Origin: Flavobacteriales bacterium
GTDB lineage: Bacteria > Bacteroidota > Bacteroidia > Flavobacteriales_D > Crocinitomicaceae
Length of the DNA: 64,000 nucleotides
Assembly (NCBI GenBank): GCA_947462255.1
Contig: CANHOA010000007.1
Coordinates: forward strand, 1-64,000
Direction of reading: 5' to 3'
The notes below the pieces were generated by a model that was given only the letters and a program-made list of their open reading frames with translations, made no database searches and had not been told where the DNA came from. The translations under genes were made by a program, and so were the position numbers. This document shows positions 9,163-19,153 of the stretch, piece by piece (position 1 is the first letter of the stretch; each line of letters begins with the position of its first letter).

Positions 9163-9489
9163 ATGAATCCTACTGATCCAACCTTCGGAACCTCCATTGA
9201 TTTCTATGTGATATTAGCTAGTATTTTATTCACTATTGGCGCATTTGGGGTTTTGATACGAAGAAATATGATTGTTTTATTAATGTGTATTGAGCTAATG
9301 CTTAATGCTGTGAATTTACTTTTAGTAGCATTTTCAACCTATTATGGAAAAGGTGATGCACAAATATTTGTCTTTTTCATCATTGTGGTAGCGGCAGCAG
9401 AAGCAACAATTGGACTTTCAATTCTTATTATGGCCTACCGAAATCAAAAGTCAACGGATGCAGGATTATTTACAAATTTAAACGGTTAA
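9163..9489 (+). CDS. nuoK: NADH-quinone oxidoreductase subunit K
   Basis: 108-aa antiporter-like membrane subunit with three helices. The conserved acidic residues in helices 2 and 3 are seen in [16 protein letters not shown] and [15 protein letters not shown]. The frame stays open upstream to 9073, but ATG 9163 is chosen: it falls one base after the nuoJ stop and gives the usual family length, whereas the upstream extension would lie inside nuoJ. Confidence 0.94.
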   Translation: MNPTDPTFGTSIDFYVILASILFTIGAFGVLIRRNMIVLLMCIELMLNAVNLLLVAFSTYYGKGDAQIFVFFIIVVAAAEATIGLSILIMAYRNQKSTDAGLFTNLNG

Positions 9490-9493
9490 CTAA

Positions 9494-11425
9494 ATGGCAG
9501 TAGATAAATTAATACTGATTTTATTAGCCTTGCCTTTGTTAGGAGCATTGGTCAATGGAACCATTGGGAAAAAACTTCCGAATTTGCTTGTTGGTGGAAT
9601 TGCTACTGGTGTTATGCTTCTTTCTTTTGTATGTGCATTACTGGTTTTTAATCAAACAAATGATACCAAGATTATTCAATTGTTTACCTTATTATCCCTA
9701 GATGATTTTGCAATTAATGCTAGCCTACAGGTAGATTCTTTATCGATCTGGATGACCTTAATTGTTACCGGTGTGGGGACCTTGATTCATGTGTTTTCGA
9801 TTGGATATATGAGCCACGACAAAGGTTTTTATAAGTTCTTTACCTACCTGAATCTCTTTATTTTTGCGATGCTACTGCTCATTTTAGGCAGTAACTATTT
9901 CGTGCTATTCTTTGGTTGGGAAGGCGTTGGAATCTGCTCCTACCTACTCATTGGTTTCCATTACAGCGATGCTGAAAAAGGAATCGCAAATAGCATTGCT
10001 GCCCGTAAAGCATTTATTATGAATCGAATTGGTGATGCTGGGTTACTTATTGGTTTATTTTTGATTCTTGCTCAGTTTCACACCCTAGAATTTACAGCAA
10101 TTGCTGAGAAAATAGCGGTCGATCCTTCGCTGATTAATGGATCCATAATAGGCATAACAATTTGTTTGTTCATTGCCGCTACAGGAAAAAGTGCGCAAAT
10201 TCCTCTTTTTACGTGGTTGCCAGACGCCATGGCAGGACCAACACCTGTTTCTGCTTTAATCCATGCGGCAACAATGGTAACTGCAGGTATTTACTTGGTT
10301 GTGCGTTCCAATTTCTTATTCGAATTGGCTCCGCTAACAAAAGATATCATTCTTTGGATTGGTTTCGCTACGTCTATGGTCGCTGCTTTTATTGCTATGC
10401 GTCAAAATGATATTAAAAAAGTGCTTGCATACTCTACGGTATCACAATTAGGTTTAATGTTTGTTGCCCTAGGAATGGGTGCTTATACCGTTGCTATTTT
10501 TCACGTTACAACACATGCCTTTTTTAAAGCCCTTCTTTTCTTAGGATCTGGTAGTGTTATTCATGCTATGTCTGATGAACAAGATATTCGCCTAATGGGT
10601 GGACTTAGAAAAAAACTTCCTATCACGCACCTTACTTTTTTAATAGGAACACTCGCCATTGCAGGATTTCCATTGCTTTCAGGCTTTTATTCTAAAGATG
10701 AGATCTTAGGTCATGCCCTTGAACATAGTCCGATACTTTATGGTACACTGATGATTTCAGTTGCTTTAACTGCAGCATATATGTTTCGTCTTTATTTCCT
10801 TGTCTTTCATGGTGAATTTAGAGGTGGGGAAACACTTGGATCGCACGTCCATGAAAGCAAACCTATAATGACAATGCCTTTGGTCGTATTAGCAATATTA
10901 TCTGTATTTGGTGGATTGCTGAACTTACCTGGAATCTTTTTATCGAAAGGAACGCATTGGCTAAGTCATTTTTTAGTTGCCCATACCGCTGGACTAGAAA
11001 AATTAAAAGAAGCACATGCTGAACCGAATACAACGATGGCTTTAATGGCAGTTGCTAGCACCATGACAATTATCATTCTTATTTGGGCGTATAACAATTA
11101 CGCCAAGAAAAAGAAAATAGCCCTTGCCGATAATGAATTAATGGGTTGGCAATTATGGTCTAATTCAAAATTGTATCTTGATGAATTGTATGACTTACTT
11201 TTTGTAAAACCAATAGAATGGTTATCAAAAACATGCTACGCTATCGTTGAGATTAAAGTATTGAATCAAGGTGTTTTTGGCTTAGCCAACTTGTTCGGTA
11301 AAACAGGATCATTGATCCGAAATTGGCAGACAGGACTCTTGTCTAATTATCTTTTTTGGATGGTTTTTGGTTTAATTGGATTGATTAGTTACTACATAAT
11401 AAAATTACAATTTTGGAACTTTTAA
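9494..11425 (+). CDS. nuoL: NADH-quinone oxidoreductase subunit L
   Basis: Distal antiporter-like proton-pumping subunit, 643 aa, about 16 helices. The characteristic segments are FFGWEGVGICSYLLIGFHY with the helix-5 glutamate, GKSAQIPLFTWLPDAMAGPTPVSALIHAATMVTAG with the helix-7 lysine, and HAFFKALLFLGSGSVIHAM. The C-terminal part contains the lateral amphipathic helix region typical of NuoL before a final helix. It overlaps nuoM by 13 nt. Confidence 0.97.
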   Translation: MAVDKLILILLALPLLGALVNGTIGKKLPNLLVGGIATGVMLLSFVCALLVFNQTNDTKIIQLFTLLSLDDFAINASLQVDSLSIWMTLIVTGVGTLIHVFSIGYMSHDKGFYKFFTYLNLFIFAMLLLILGSNYFVLFFGWEGVGICSYLLIGFHYSDAEKGIANSIAARKAFIMNRIGDAGLLIGLFLILAQFHTLEFTAIAEKIAVDPSLINGSIIGITICLFIAATGKSAQIPLFTWLPDAMAGPTPVSALIHAATMVTAGIYLVVRSNFLFELAPLTKDIILWIGFATSMVAAFIAMRQNDIKKVLAYSTVSQLGLMFVALGMGAYTVAIFHVTTHAFFKALLFLGSGSVIHAMSDEQDIRLMGGLRKKLPITHLTFLIGTLAIAGFPLLSGFYSKDEILGHALEHSPILYGTLMISVALTAAYMFRLYFLVFHGEFRGGETLGSHVHESKPIMTMPLVVLAILSVFGGLLNLPGIFLSKGTHWLSHFLVAHTAGLEKLKEAHAEPNTTMALMAVASTMTIIILIWAYNNYAKKKKIALADNELMGWQLWSNSKLYLDELYDLLFVKPIEWLSKTCYAIVEIKVLNQGVFGLANLFGKTGSLIRNWQTGLLSNYLFWMVFGLIGLISYYIIKLQFWNF

Positions 11426-12852
11426 TATTACCATTGATTTTAGGATTGGTTATGCTCATCCTTCCGTCTGGTTGGTGTAAACTAGTTGGTGGTTTGGGTT
11501 CATTAGCATCCCTAGCAATAGCTATCTTTCACCTGATGAGCTTTGACCCATTAACGCAAGTAGTTTTGAACAGCTCTATTGATAAAATGGCCTTTGGACT
11601 TACCTTAAATTTTGGGTATGATTCTCTAGGATTAGTCATGATAATGCTAACAAATGCCATAATTCCTCTTATTTTACTAAGCAATTGGAATCGAGAATTA
11701 GCCGGAAATAAATTATTTACAGCACTTGTCTTCTTCATGCAACTCGGATTACTAGGTGTCTTTACAGCACAAGATGGCATTATGTTTTACATATTCTGGG
11801 AATTTACACTACTGCCTATCTTCCTTATTTTATATTGGTTTGGTGCTAAAGAAAATAATAAAGTGCTTTTCAAATTCTTTATCTACACCTTAGTGGGATC
11901 ACTAGCCATGTTATTATCTTTTATTGCTTTAGGAATCAATGCACAATCATTTGCTTACCAAGATTTAGTCAATGTGCAGCTCTCTCAAAAAATGGCTTGT
12001 TGGGTGATGAGCGGTTTCCTATTAGCATTCGCGATAAAAATTCCTCTTTTCCCTTTTCATACTTGGCAGCCGGCTACCTACACCTCTTCACCAATGGCAG
12101 GAACGATGTTGCTTTCAGCCTTAATGTTGAAAATGGCACTTTATGGAATGATGAAATGGATGCTTCCGCTTACATCTGAGGGAATTGAAGTAATGAAATG
12201 GCCCGTTATTATACTTGGTGCTATTGGCATTGTTTACGGAGCCGTTATTGCCATAAAACAAAATGATATTAAAACCTTGTTTGCCTTTGCTTCCATTAGC
12301 CACCTTGGCCTAATTGCAGCGGGAATAATGGTATTTAACACATCAGCATGGAGCGGTGCAATTATTCAAATCATCAACCATAGCTTGATTTCTATTGGCT
12401 TATTCTTAGCAGCTGATATTCTTGAAAAAAGAACTGGTACCAGAAAACTAGATGAACTTGGGGGAATTGCTAAAATTGCCCCACGCTTTGGGTTTTGGTT
12501 TGCAGCAATTGTATTTGCCGCTTTATCGATTCCTTTTTCGGCAGGCTTTATCGGAGAGTTTATCTTAATTAAAGAACTTTTTAGTTTTCATGTTCTTATC
12601 GGTATTCTTGCTGTATCATCACTCATATTGGGTGCCGTTTACATGCTTCGATCGTACCAATTAAGTATGTTTGGTCCAACAAAATTGACAAGTTTTCAAG
12701 ATTTAACGTGGAATGAAACGGCGGTATTTGTCGTTTTATCAATATCGATTCTAATAATTGGGTTATTTTCTACATATATCATAGACTATACAGCGCCCGC
12801 AATTCGAGTATTGACTGCTATTACACCATTTAATCAACTTATCATAGAATAA
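11413..12852 (+). CDS. nuoM: NADH-quinone oxidoreductase subunit M (TTG start)
   Basis: Antiporter-like proton-pumping subunit, 479 aa, 14 helices. FYIFWEFTLLPIFLILYWFG contains the conserved glutamate and AIKIPLFPFHTWQPATYTSSPMAGTMLLSA the lysine-bearing helix 7 loop. The frame contains no ATG before 11452 and ATG 11452 would remove most of helix 1 (LLILPLILGLVMLILP), so TTG at 11413, overlapping nuoL by 13 nt, is the likely start. Confidence 0.95.
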   Translation: MELLILPLILGLVMLILPSGWCKLVGGLGSLASLAIAIFHLMSFDPLTQVVLNSSIDKMAFGLTLNFGYDSLGLVMIMLTNAIIPLILLSNWNRELAGNKLFTALVFFMQLGLLGVFTAQDGIMFYIFWEFTLLPIFLILYWFGAKENNKVLFKFFIYTLVGSLAMLLSFIALGINAQSFAYQDLVNVQLSQKMACWVMSGFLLAFAIKIPLFPFHTWQPATYTSSPMAGTMLLSALMLKMALYGMMKWMLPLTSEGIEVMKWPVIILGAIGIVYGAVIAIKQNDIKTLFAFASISHLGLIAAGIMVFNTSAWSGAIIQIINHSLISIGLFLAADILEKRTGTRKLDELGGIAKIAPRFGFWFAAIVFAALSIPFSAGFIGEFILIKELFSFHVLIGILAVSSLILGAVYMLRSYQLSMFGPTKLTSFQDLTWNETAVFVVLSISILIIGLFSTYIIDYTAPAIRVLTAITPFNQLIIE

Positions 12853-12853
12853 T

Positions 12854-14206
12854 ATGGATGCTTTAATTGTGATATTTATTACAGGATTAATTGGTTTATT
12901 TACAGGCCTACTTAAGAAACCTACGCTTAATTTAATTATTACCCTTTGTGGTTTAGCAGTTGCCTTTGCACTCCAATTAAATTATGGTTTTTATAAATCT
13001 CCCTTTGCGAATTATCAAGTCCTTGAATTTAATGTTCCCCAACTCTATTTTAGTCTCCTTGCAATTCTTTTCACCGCCGTTATTGTAGTTGGTGGATTTG
13101 GTTATTTTAAGCGCGACGCAAGTCATACTGGCGATTACTATGGCTTATTATTATTTTCTCTTTGTGGAGCAATCTGCTTAATTGGATTTACCGATTTATT
13201 TATGTTCTTCTTAGGATTGGAAATATTATCCATTCCTATTTATGTAATGGTTGGAATAAAAAAACAGGATGTGCTTTCTGCAGAGGCATCAATTAAGTAC
13301 TTTTTTACTGGGGCTTTTGCTACTGCCATTTTATTATTCGGTATTGCTTTACTCTATGGTGCAACAGGTTCATTCAATCTTATTGAAATCCGGTCGCTTA
13401 TTCAATCCGGGGAATATCATACTAGCTATCTATTGATTGGAATGCTATTCATGCTCGGCGCTTTTTTATTCAAAGTTGGCGCAGTACCTTTTCATTTTTG
13501 GGGACCAGATGTATACCAAGGTGCACCAGAAATTGTAACTGCTTTTATGGCTACAGTGGTAAAGTTAGCCGCCTTGTTTGCCTTTTATTCATTATTTAAT
13601 ATCACTTTTCAGGAACTTGGTTATTTTTGGATTGGGGCGCTTTATTTTGCCATTGCCTTATCGTTATTCTTAGGTTATCTGGGGGCATTAAAACAAACGA
13701 AATTCAAAAGACTTCTTGCTTATTCAAGCATTAGTAATACCGGTTATGCCTTGTTTGCATTGCTATCCACCTCCCATTCTTCCCTTGCTAGCCTTTTGAT
13801 TTTCTTAGTGGGATATGGATTTTCTACTATTGCTCTACTTACGATTAGCATGGCAATTAGTAATGAGGACGATGAAATTGCTGCTTTCAAAGGAATTGGA
13901 TATAAACATCCGTTTATCGGATTCATCATGCTTATTTCATTATTGTCATTGGCGGGAATTCCACCACTAACTGGCTTCTTTGGAAAGTTCTCCTTACTCA
14001 TGAATGCTTATAACAATCATCTTTGGCTTGTAATTTTAGCATTAATCAGCTCAGCAATTGGAGCCTTTCTTTACCTGCGTTTGATTGTTCTTTCGCTAAC
14101 AAAAGATGAAAGTGACAAAACTATCGCATTAAATTTTTGGCAGTACTTCGTCTTGAGTATTTGTGCCATTGGTATACTTGGGGGTGGATTCATTCTGGCG
14201 ATATAA
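12854..14206 (+). CDS. nuoN: NADH-quinone oxidoreductase subunit N
   Basis: Antiporter-like proton-pumping subunit, 450 aa, 13-14 helices. FFLGLEILSIPIYVMVG carries the conserved glutamate, GAVPFHFWGPDVYQGAPEIVTAFMATVVKLAA the lysine region, and LLSLAGIPPLTGFFGKF the late conserved loop. It is the last gene of the operon; no strong terminator is visible in the 96-bp gap before the convergent FISUMP gene. Confidence 0.96.
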   Translation: MDALIVIFITGLIGLFTGLLKKPTLNLIITLCGLAVAFALQLNYGFYKSPFANYQVLEFNVPQLYFSLLAILFTAVIVVGGFGYFKRDASHTGDYYGLLLFSLCGAICLIGFTDLFMFFLGLEILSIPIYVMVGIKKQDVLSAEASIKYFFTGAFATAILLFGIALLYGATGSFNLIEIRSLIQSGEYHTSYLLIGMLFMLGAFLFKVGAVPFHFWGPDVYQGAPEIVTAFMATVVKLAALFAFYSLFNITFQELGYFWIGALYFAIALSLFLGYLGALKQTKFKRLLAYSSISNTGYALFALLSTSHSSLASLLIFLVGYGFSTIALLTISMAISNEDDEIAAFKGIGYKHPFIGFIMLISLLSLAGIPPLTGFFGKFSLLMNAYNNHLWLVILALISSAIGAFLYLRLIVLSLTKDESDKTIALNFWQYFVLSICAIGILGGGFILAI

Positions 14207-14302
14207 TCCTTTATTCATAGATTTACCTGCTAACATTAATTGACTAAAGATAGGTAATTAACTCGCTCATTTTTGATTTAGATGGTATAAAGAACAGTTA
14301 GT

Positions 14303-15052
14303 TTAATTGTGTTTTTTTAATTTTTCTTGATACAGCTCATATTCCGACTTTACAGCGTCTGAATCAGTAATAATAACTGGTTCAATTCCATAAATACAAC
14401 GAACATAAAAACCGGTGCGCTTATTTTCTTTTTTAAACAACATATCATTTAGCTGTGATTGGAAATAAATTGAATAACTTGAATACGCATTGCTTTTGGA
14501 ATAACCGTAATAGGTAATCGTATCTCTTGACCAAAGCCCAACCGAATTACCTATACCAGCAAAGGAGCCATTTAGCATACGCGAACCGCCGGGTAAAATA
14601 GACATGCCATATTGATCTTCCCCCACTCCATTATCAGTCCATGAATGAGTGCTTTTCAACTTGATACCTGATACTCCTAAATCTTGATAGTTGTAAATGC
14701 CGCGTTTTAAAAAATTATAGAGAATAGCCCAATCTATATCATTGGCTACTCTAAAACCTTCTGGAGCTAAGCCTCTCGGATCTGCCATTGCAAACCAATT
14801 ATAAATTGCACCGTATGTTTCCCCATTTCGTGGGTCATTATTGTAATAGCAATAAGCTGGTACTCCATTAGAATGGCAACGAATCCATTCGTCATTATTT
14901 GTTACGTATCGAATTGGATCTCCATTTCGGAAAGTGACTACATTCAAATTCGTAGTAGCCCAGGTCTGTAAATCAATTTGTGTAAGCACTAATTGCTGGG
15001 CAGAATAAACTCCACCAAAGAGAAAAAATAAAAGAGCAATCCTATAGTTCAT
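14303..15052 (-). CDS. Secreted FISUMP-domain protein
   Basis: 249 aa with an N-terminal signal peptide (MNYRIALLFFLFGGVYSAQ). The body matches the Fibrobacter succinogenes major paralogous (FISUMP) domain: WATTNLNVVTFRNGD at about 31-45, then AIYNWFAMADPRGLAPEGFRV, DIDWAILYNFL, LKSTHSWTD and the closing KRTGFYVRCIYG. The domain is common in secreted and surface proteins of Bacteroidota and its function is not established. The C-terminal tail (YELYQEKLKKHN) is short and charged, with no T9SS domain. It stands alone, convergent to nuoN and divergent from the receptor at 15201. Confidence 0.82.
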   Translation of the reverse strand: MNYRIALLFFLFGGVYSAQQLVLTQIDLQTWATTNLNVVTFRNGDPIRYVTNNDEWIRCHSNGVPAYCYYNNDPRNGETYGAIYNWFAMADPRGLAPEGFRVANDIDWAILYNFLKRGIYNYQDLGVSGIKLKSTHSWTDNGVGEDQYGMSILPGGSRMLNGSFAGIGNSVGLWSRDTITYYGYSKSNAYSSYSIYFQSQLNDMLFKKENKRTGFYVRCIYGIEPVIITDSDAVKSEYELYQEKLKKHN

Positions 15053-15153
15053 TATTGCTATAAAGAAATATAATTTAAAAGTTACATAAAGAGCAGAGAA
15101 TTAGTTGCGATTAATCCGTAAATCATTTGAATCAATATACCATTTTTATGGTA

Positions 15154-15184
15154 TTGATAAATCACATAAGCGAAGCTAATTTTG
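15154..15184 (+). promoter_or_regulatory. Probable promoter of the FecA-like receptor
   Basis: TTG at 15154-15156 and TAATTTTG at 15177-15184, 20 nt apart, fit the Bacteroidota promoter pattern. The ATG follows at 15201. Confidence 0.5.
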
Positions 15185-15200
15185 TGCTCTAATAACGAGA

Positions 15201-17654
15201 ATGAAAACCATTTACCTTCTTTTTTTAATTTTTTGCACCTTTCATTGCGATCAATTTTATTCTCAAACATTCAAAATTTATGGAGTAATTTACGCAAACG
15301 AATCAGCCTATTTTCCCAAAGCAAAAATTGAAATTGACAGCCTAGATAAAGTAGTATATTCTGATCCAGAAGGCAAATTCGAGATTGATGGACTTTCAAA
15401 AGGAAGTTACCATCTAAAAGTCTCTTACAAAGGATATGAAAGTCAAATTTCTACTGTTACCCTTGTTGATTCTAATAAAACGGTCAATTTTGTGATGGGG
15501 GAATCGGTTATGAATTTTCCAGAAGTTATTCTTTTGCACCTTTCGTTAACCGGCGGTGATAAAGGCATTAAAGATTTACCCGGTTCGGCTTACTACTTAT
15601 CTCCAAAGGAGCTACAGAAATTTTCTTACACCGATCCAAATAGACTATTAAAAACGGTTCCAGGCGTTAATATTCAAGAAGAAGATGGATTTGGCCTACG
15701 CCCAAATATAGGACTTCGTGGCTCTGGAGTGCAAAGATCAAGTAAAATTACCATCATGGAAGATGGGATTCTAATGGCACCAGCCCCCTACTCAGCTCCG
15801 TCTGCTTATTATTTTCCAAGTATTGGAAGAATGCAAGGTGTTGAAATTTTAAAAGGAAGTGCCCAAATTAAATATGGCCCATACACAACAGGAGGAGCTA
15901 TTAATTTAATATCAACGCAATTACCGAAAGATTTTCAAGTAAAGATTAATGTAATTGGAGGAAGCTATTGGTCTAGGAATGTACATGCTTTTATTGGAAA
16001 CTCACACGAACGAATCGCATATGCCATTGAAGTTTTTAACTACGGATCAAACGGTTTTAAAGTCTTGGATGGTGGTGGAAATACAGGCTTTCAAAAGTCA
16101 GATTATGTTGGGAAACTGCAACTAAATTCTAAGAAAAGTGCTAAAATTCAACAATCCTTAACATTTAAAGCCGGTTTGGTGAATGAAATGGCGAGTGAAA
16201 CATATGTAGGGCTTTCAAAAGAAGATTTTTATGCAAATGCGTATCGTAGGTATGCTAGTTCCCAGAAAGATGTTATGAATGCAGCGCAATCGCAATTTTC
16301 TGCGATGCACTATGTCCAAGCAAAAAAATGGCTATCCATCACTTCTACAGTTTATCGAACTAACTTTCATCGAAACTGGTATAAATTAGATGCCGTTAAA
16401 GATAGTCTCGGATCAAAAATTGGAATCGCTGACATTCTTCAAAACCCGAATCAATATGCGGAACAATTTGCAATTATGAAAGGTCAAAATAGTTTAAATG
16501 ATGATGCCTTATTTGTAAAAGGTAATAATAGAACGTATTACGGTCAAGGAATTCAATCCATTATTGGTTTTGATTTTAAATCAAAAAACACCACCCATGA
16601 TATCGATTTAGGCATTAGGTACCATCAAGATGGTATGGATAGGTTCCAAAATGAAGACAAGTACAAGATGACAAATAATGTGATGTTGCAAACTAGTGCG
16701 GGTGAATTAGGACGAGAAAGTAATAAACTTGCTTTTGCGAGCGCGCTAGCTACTTATCTTCAATATAAACTAAATTGGAAAATGTTTACGGTAACCGCAG
16801 GACTAAGAAATGAAAACATATTCCTTCAAGAAAAAGATTATGGTAAAAATGACCCCGAAAGGAACGGTACAGCATTAATCATAAAAGAAAACAAGATTAA
16901 TATATTTATTCCAGGGCTAGCTCTTGACCTTAAGATAAATAAGGACTTGTCATCATTTATTGGAGTTCATAAGGGCTTTGCACCGCCATCAGCTCAAGCT
17001 GAATCAAAGGCAGAAGAAAGCGTTAACCTAGAGGCTGGATTGAAATTAAATAAAAAAGTATGGTCTGGACAACTTGTCGCTTATTTTAATGCCTATGAAA
17101 ATTTATTAGGTGCTGATTTAGCTGCCTCAGGTGGAGCTGGAACTGGCGAATTATATAATGGAGGTAAATCTAAAGCGCAAGGAATTGAATTATTGGCTAC
17201 CTACAACTTTGGTAGCCTTATCTCGAAAAAAATACAAATGCCACTCACGCTCAGTTACACGTATACAGATGCGCGATTCTTATCAGATTTCAATAGTACC
17301 TTTGAAGATTGGGGGAATGTAAATTATGGCGATGAACTACCCTATTTGTCTAAACACCAATTGAATACAAGTATTTCTGTAGAAATTAAAAAAGTTGATC
17401 TAAACCTTAATGCAAAGTATAATAGTCCAATGAGAGCTATTGCTGGACAAGGAAATATCGATGAAAATTCCCTAATCCCATCCTATTTTACAGTAGATGC
17501 AAGCGCAAATTACAAAGTCAATAAAAATATTAGCGTATTTGCTAGTGTCACCAATCTAACGAATCAAATCTACATTGTTTCCTCTCGTCCAGCGGGACTT
17601 AGACCAGGAATGCCGAGAGCCATTCAAATTGGGCTAAAAGCAGCGATTAATTAA
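15201..17654 (+). CDS. TonB-dependent outer-membrane receptor, FecA-like
   Basis: 817 aa with a signal peptide (LFLIFCTFHCDQFYSQ). Residues about 24-100 form a carboxypeptidase-regulatory-like domain (KIYGVIYANESAYFPKAKIEI...VNFVMG). The plug follows (DPNRLLKTVPGVNIQEEDGFGLRPNIGLRGSG, RMQGVEILKGSAQIKYGPYTTGGAIN), which resembles FecA-type ferric citrate receptors; the barrel occupies the rest and ends in GLKAAIN rather than a terminal Phe. Substrate is inferred to be a metal chelate, with no siderophore genes nearby to confirm it. Monocistronic as far as can be seen. Confidence 0.88.
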   Translation: MKTIYLLFLIFCTFHCDQFYSQTFKIYGVIYANESAYFPKAKIEIDSLDKVVYSDPEGKFEIDGLSKGSYHLKVSYKGYESQISTVTLVDSNKTVNFVMGESVMNFPEVILLHLSLTGGDKGIKDLPGSAYYLSPKELQKFSYTDPNRLLKTVPGVNIQEEDGFGLRPNIGLRGSGVQRSSKITIMEDGILMAPAPYSAPSAYYFPSIGRMQGVEILKGSAQIKYGPYTTGGAINLISTQLPKDFQVKINVIGGSYWSRNVHAFIGNSHERIAYAIEVFNYGSNGFKVLDGGGNTGFQKSDYVGKLQLNSKKSAKIQQSLTFKAGLVNEMASETYVGLSKEDFYANAYRRYASSQKDVMNAAQSQFSAMHYVQAKKWLSITSTVYRTNFHRNWYKLDAVKDSLGSKIGIADILQNPNQYAEQFAIMKGQNSLNDDALFVKGNNRTYYGQGIQSIIGFDFKSKNTTHDIDLGIRYHQDGMDRFQNEDKYKMTNNVMLQTSAGELGRESNKLAFASALATYLQYKLNWKMFTVTAGLRNENIFLQEKDYGKNDPERNGTALIIKENKINIFIPGLALDLKINKDLSSFIGVHKGFAPPSAQAESKAEESVNLEAGLKLNKKVWSGQLVAYFNAYENLLGADLAASGGAGTGELYNGGKSKAQGIELLATYNFGSLISKKIQMPLTLSYTYTDARFLSDFNSTFEDWGNVNYGDELPYLSKHQLNTSISVEIKKVDLNLNAKYNSPMRAIAGQGNIDENSLIPSYFTVDASANYKVNKNISVFASVTNLTNQIYIVSSRPAGLRPGMPRAIQIGLKAAIN

Positions 17655-17729
17655 TCGCTATAATTAACAATACACCTTAGAGTGCATGACTCGCGAAAAA
17701 TAGTTTCTACTTATTTTGCTAGCTAAAGC

Positions 17730-17737
17730 TATCTTTG
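17730..17737 (+). promoter_or_regulatory. Promoter -7 box just before the helicase start
   Basis: TATCTTTG matches TAnnTTTG and ends only 4 nt before the first ATG of the helicase gene, so the transcript would have almost no leader. A -33 element at the ideal spacing is not obvious; TTTC at 17704-17707 is 22 nt upstream. Confidence 0.4.
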
Positions 17738-17741
17738 CATC

Positions 17742-19064
17742 ATGATGTTAAACGATACAAGAGTTGCAAACATTCTGTCATCCATAGGATTCTCAGCTTT
17801 AAATGCCTTACAAGAAGAAACACTTGAACATAGCAAAACCAATGATAAACTACTAATTTTATCGCAAACAGGGTCTGGAAAAACCTTTGCTTTTTTATTG
17901 CCCCTCTATCTTCGTTTAGAACCAAACTTGAATGAAATTCAAGCGGTTATTTTAGCACCTTCACGAGAATTATCCATTCAAATCGAACAAGTTTTTCGCG
18001 CTATGAAAACCAATTTCAAAGTGCTCACTTGTTATGGTGGACATTCAATAAACGTTGAAAAGAAGAGTTTAAATCAAGCTCCTAGCGTGTTAATAGGTAC
18101 GCCTGGAAGAATTTGTGATCACATATCAAGAAACACAGTTGATTTATCAAATGTTACGCAATTTGTGGTGGATGAATATGATAAAAGCTTAGAATTTGGC
18201 TTCGAGGAACAACTAAAATTCATCTATCAACAATTTAATAATTTAAAATATACAACACTCGTTTCGGCAACAGAACACAAAGAATTTCCTTCCTATATTG
18301 AATTTCGCTCTCCTAAAATAATTAACCATCTTTCCAATTCAAATGATCCTGATATTGTGTTTTGGCAGTTACCCGTTCGAAACGCTACCAAATTTGAGCG
18401 CCTATTCAAACTATTATGCTCATTTAAAGGAGAATTAACGATCGTGTTCTGTAATTTTAGGGAGAGCACTGAACGTGTTTGTGATTTCCTACAGGAAAAA
18501 GGCTACGAATCCATCGTTTATCATGGTGGCATGGAGCAAGATGAGCGTGAAAAAGCACTGATAAAGTTTAGGAATGGCACCCACCACACCCTAATTTGTA
18601 CTGACCTAGGATCGAGAGGATTAGATATTCCTGAAATCCAACATGTAGTGCATTTTCAATTTCCACAAAACGAGGAAGCATTTATACATCGCAATGGACG
18701 AACTGCTAGAATGACTGCCACGGGATCTTCCTATTTATTCGTCAACAAGGAAGAAAGAACACCAGATTATATCAAGTCTTCACATCCGGAATTCGTCATG
18801 GCTAATATAAGCTGTGCGCCAGTAAAAAGTCCGTGGATAACACTCTATTTCAGCGGCGGAAAAAAAGACAAAATCAATAAAATTGACATTGTTGGATTTC
18901 TTAGTCAAAAAGGAGCCTTAGCAAAAGATGATATTGGATTAATTATTGTGCAAGACTTTAGTTCTTATGTTGCTGTAAAAGAAAAACAGGTTTCTATACT
19001 TTTGGATAAAATTCGGCATGAAAAAGTAAAAGGTAGAAAGTTGAAAATTGATATTGCAAAATAA
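17742..19064 (+). CDS. DbpA-like DEAD-box RNA helicase
   Basis: 440 aa. The helicase core is complete: Q-motif region ALQEETL, motif I SQTGSGKT (about 41-48), Ia PSRELSIQ, Ib GTPGRI, motif II VDEYD at 144-147 (Tyr in place of the Ala of DEAD), III SAT, V TDLGSRGLDIP, VI HRNGRTAR. The C-terminal about 75 residues (WITLYFSGGKKDKINKIDIV...DDIGLIIV...SYVAVKE...KGRKLKI) match the RRM-like domain of DbpA, which in E. coli binds hairpin 92 of 23S rRNA. A role in 50S assembly is therefore likely. ATGs at 17742 and 17745 are both possible. Confidence 0.9.
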   Translation: MMLNDTRVANILSSIGFSALNALQEETLEHSKTNDKLLILSQTGSGKTFAFLLPLYLRLEPNLNEIQAVILAPSRELSIQIEQVFRAMKTNFKVLTCYGGHSINVEKKSLNQAPSVLIGTPGRICDHISRNTVDLSNVTQFVVDEYDKSLEFGFEEQLKFIYQQFNNLKYTTLVSATEHKEFPSYIEFRSPKIINHLSNSNDPDIVFWQLPVRNATKFERLFKLLCSFKGELTIVFCNFRESTERVCDFLQEKGYESIVYHGGMEQDEREKALIKFRNGTHHTLICTDLGSRGLDIPEIQHVVHFQFPQNEEAFIHRNGRTARMTATGSSYLFVNKEERTPDYIKSSHPEFVMANISCAPVKSPWITLYFSGGKKDKINKIDIVGFLSQKGALAKDDIGLIIVQDFSSYVAVKEKQVSILLDKIRHEKVKGRKLKIDIAK

Positions 19065-19153
19065 TTAAACTACTGATCAACTAATCACCGTAACGTTTGT
19101 AACTTTTACACGTATTTTTACTTAAACGTCACATTAATTATTCTTTGTAGTTT

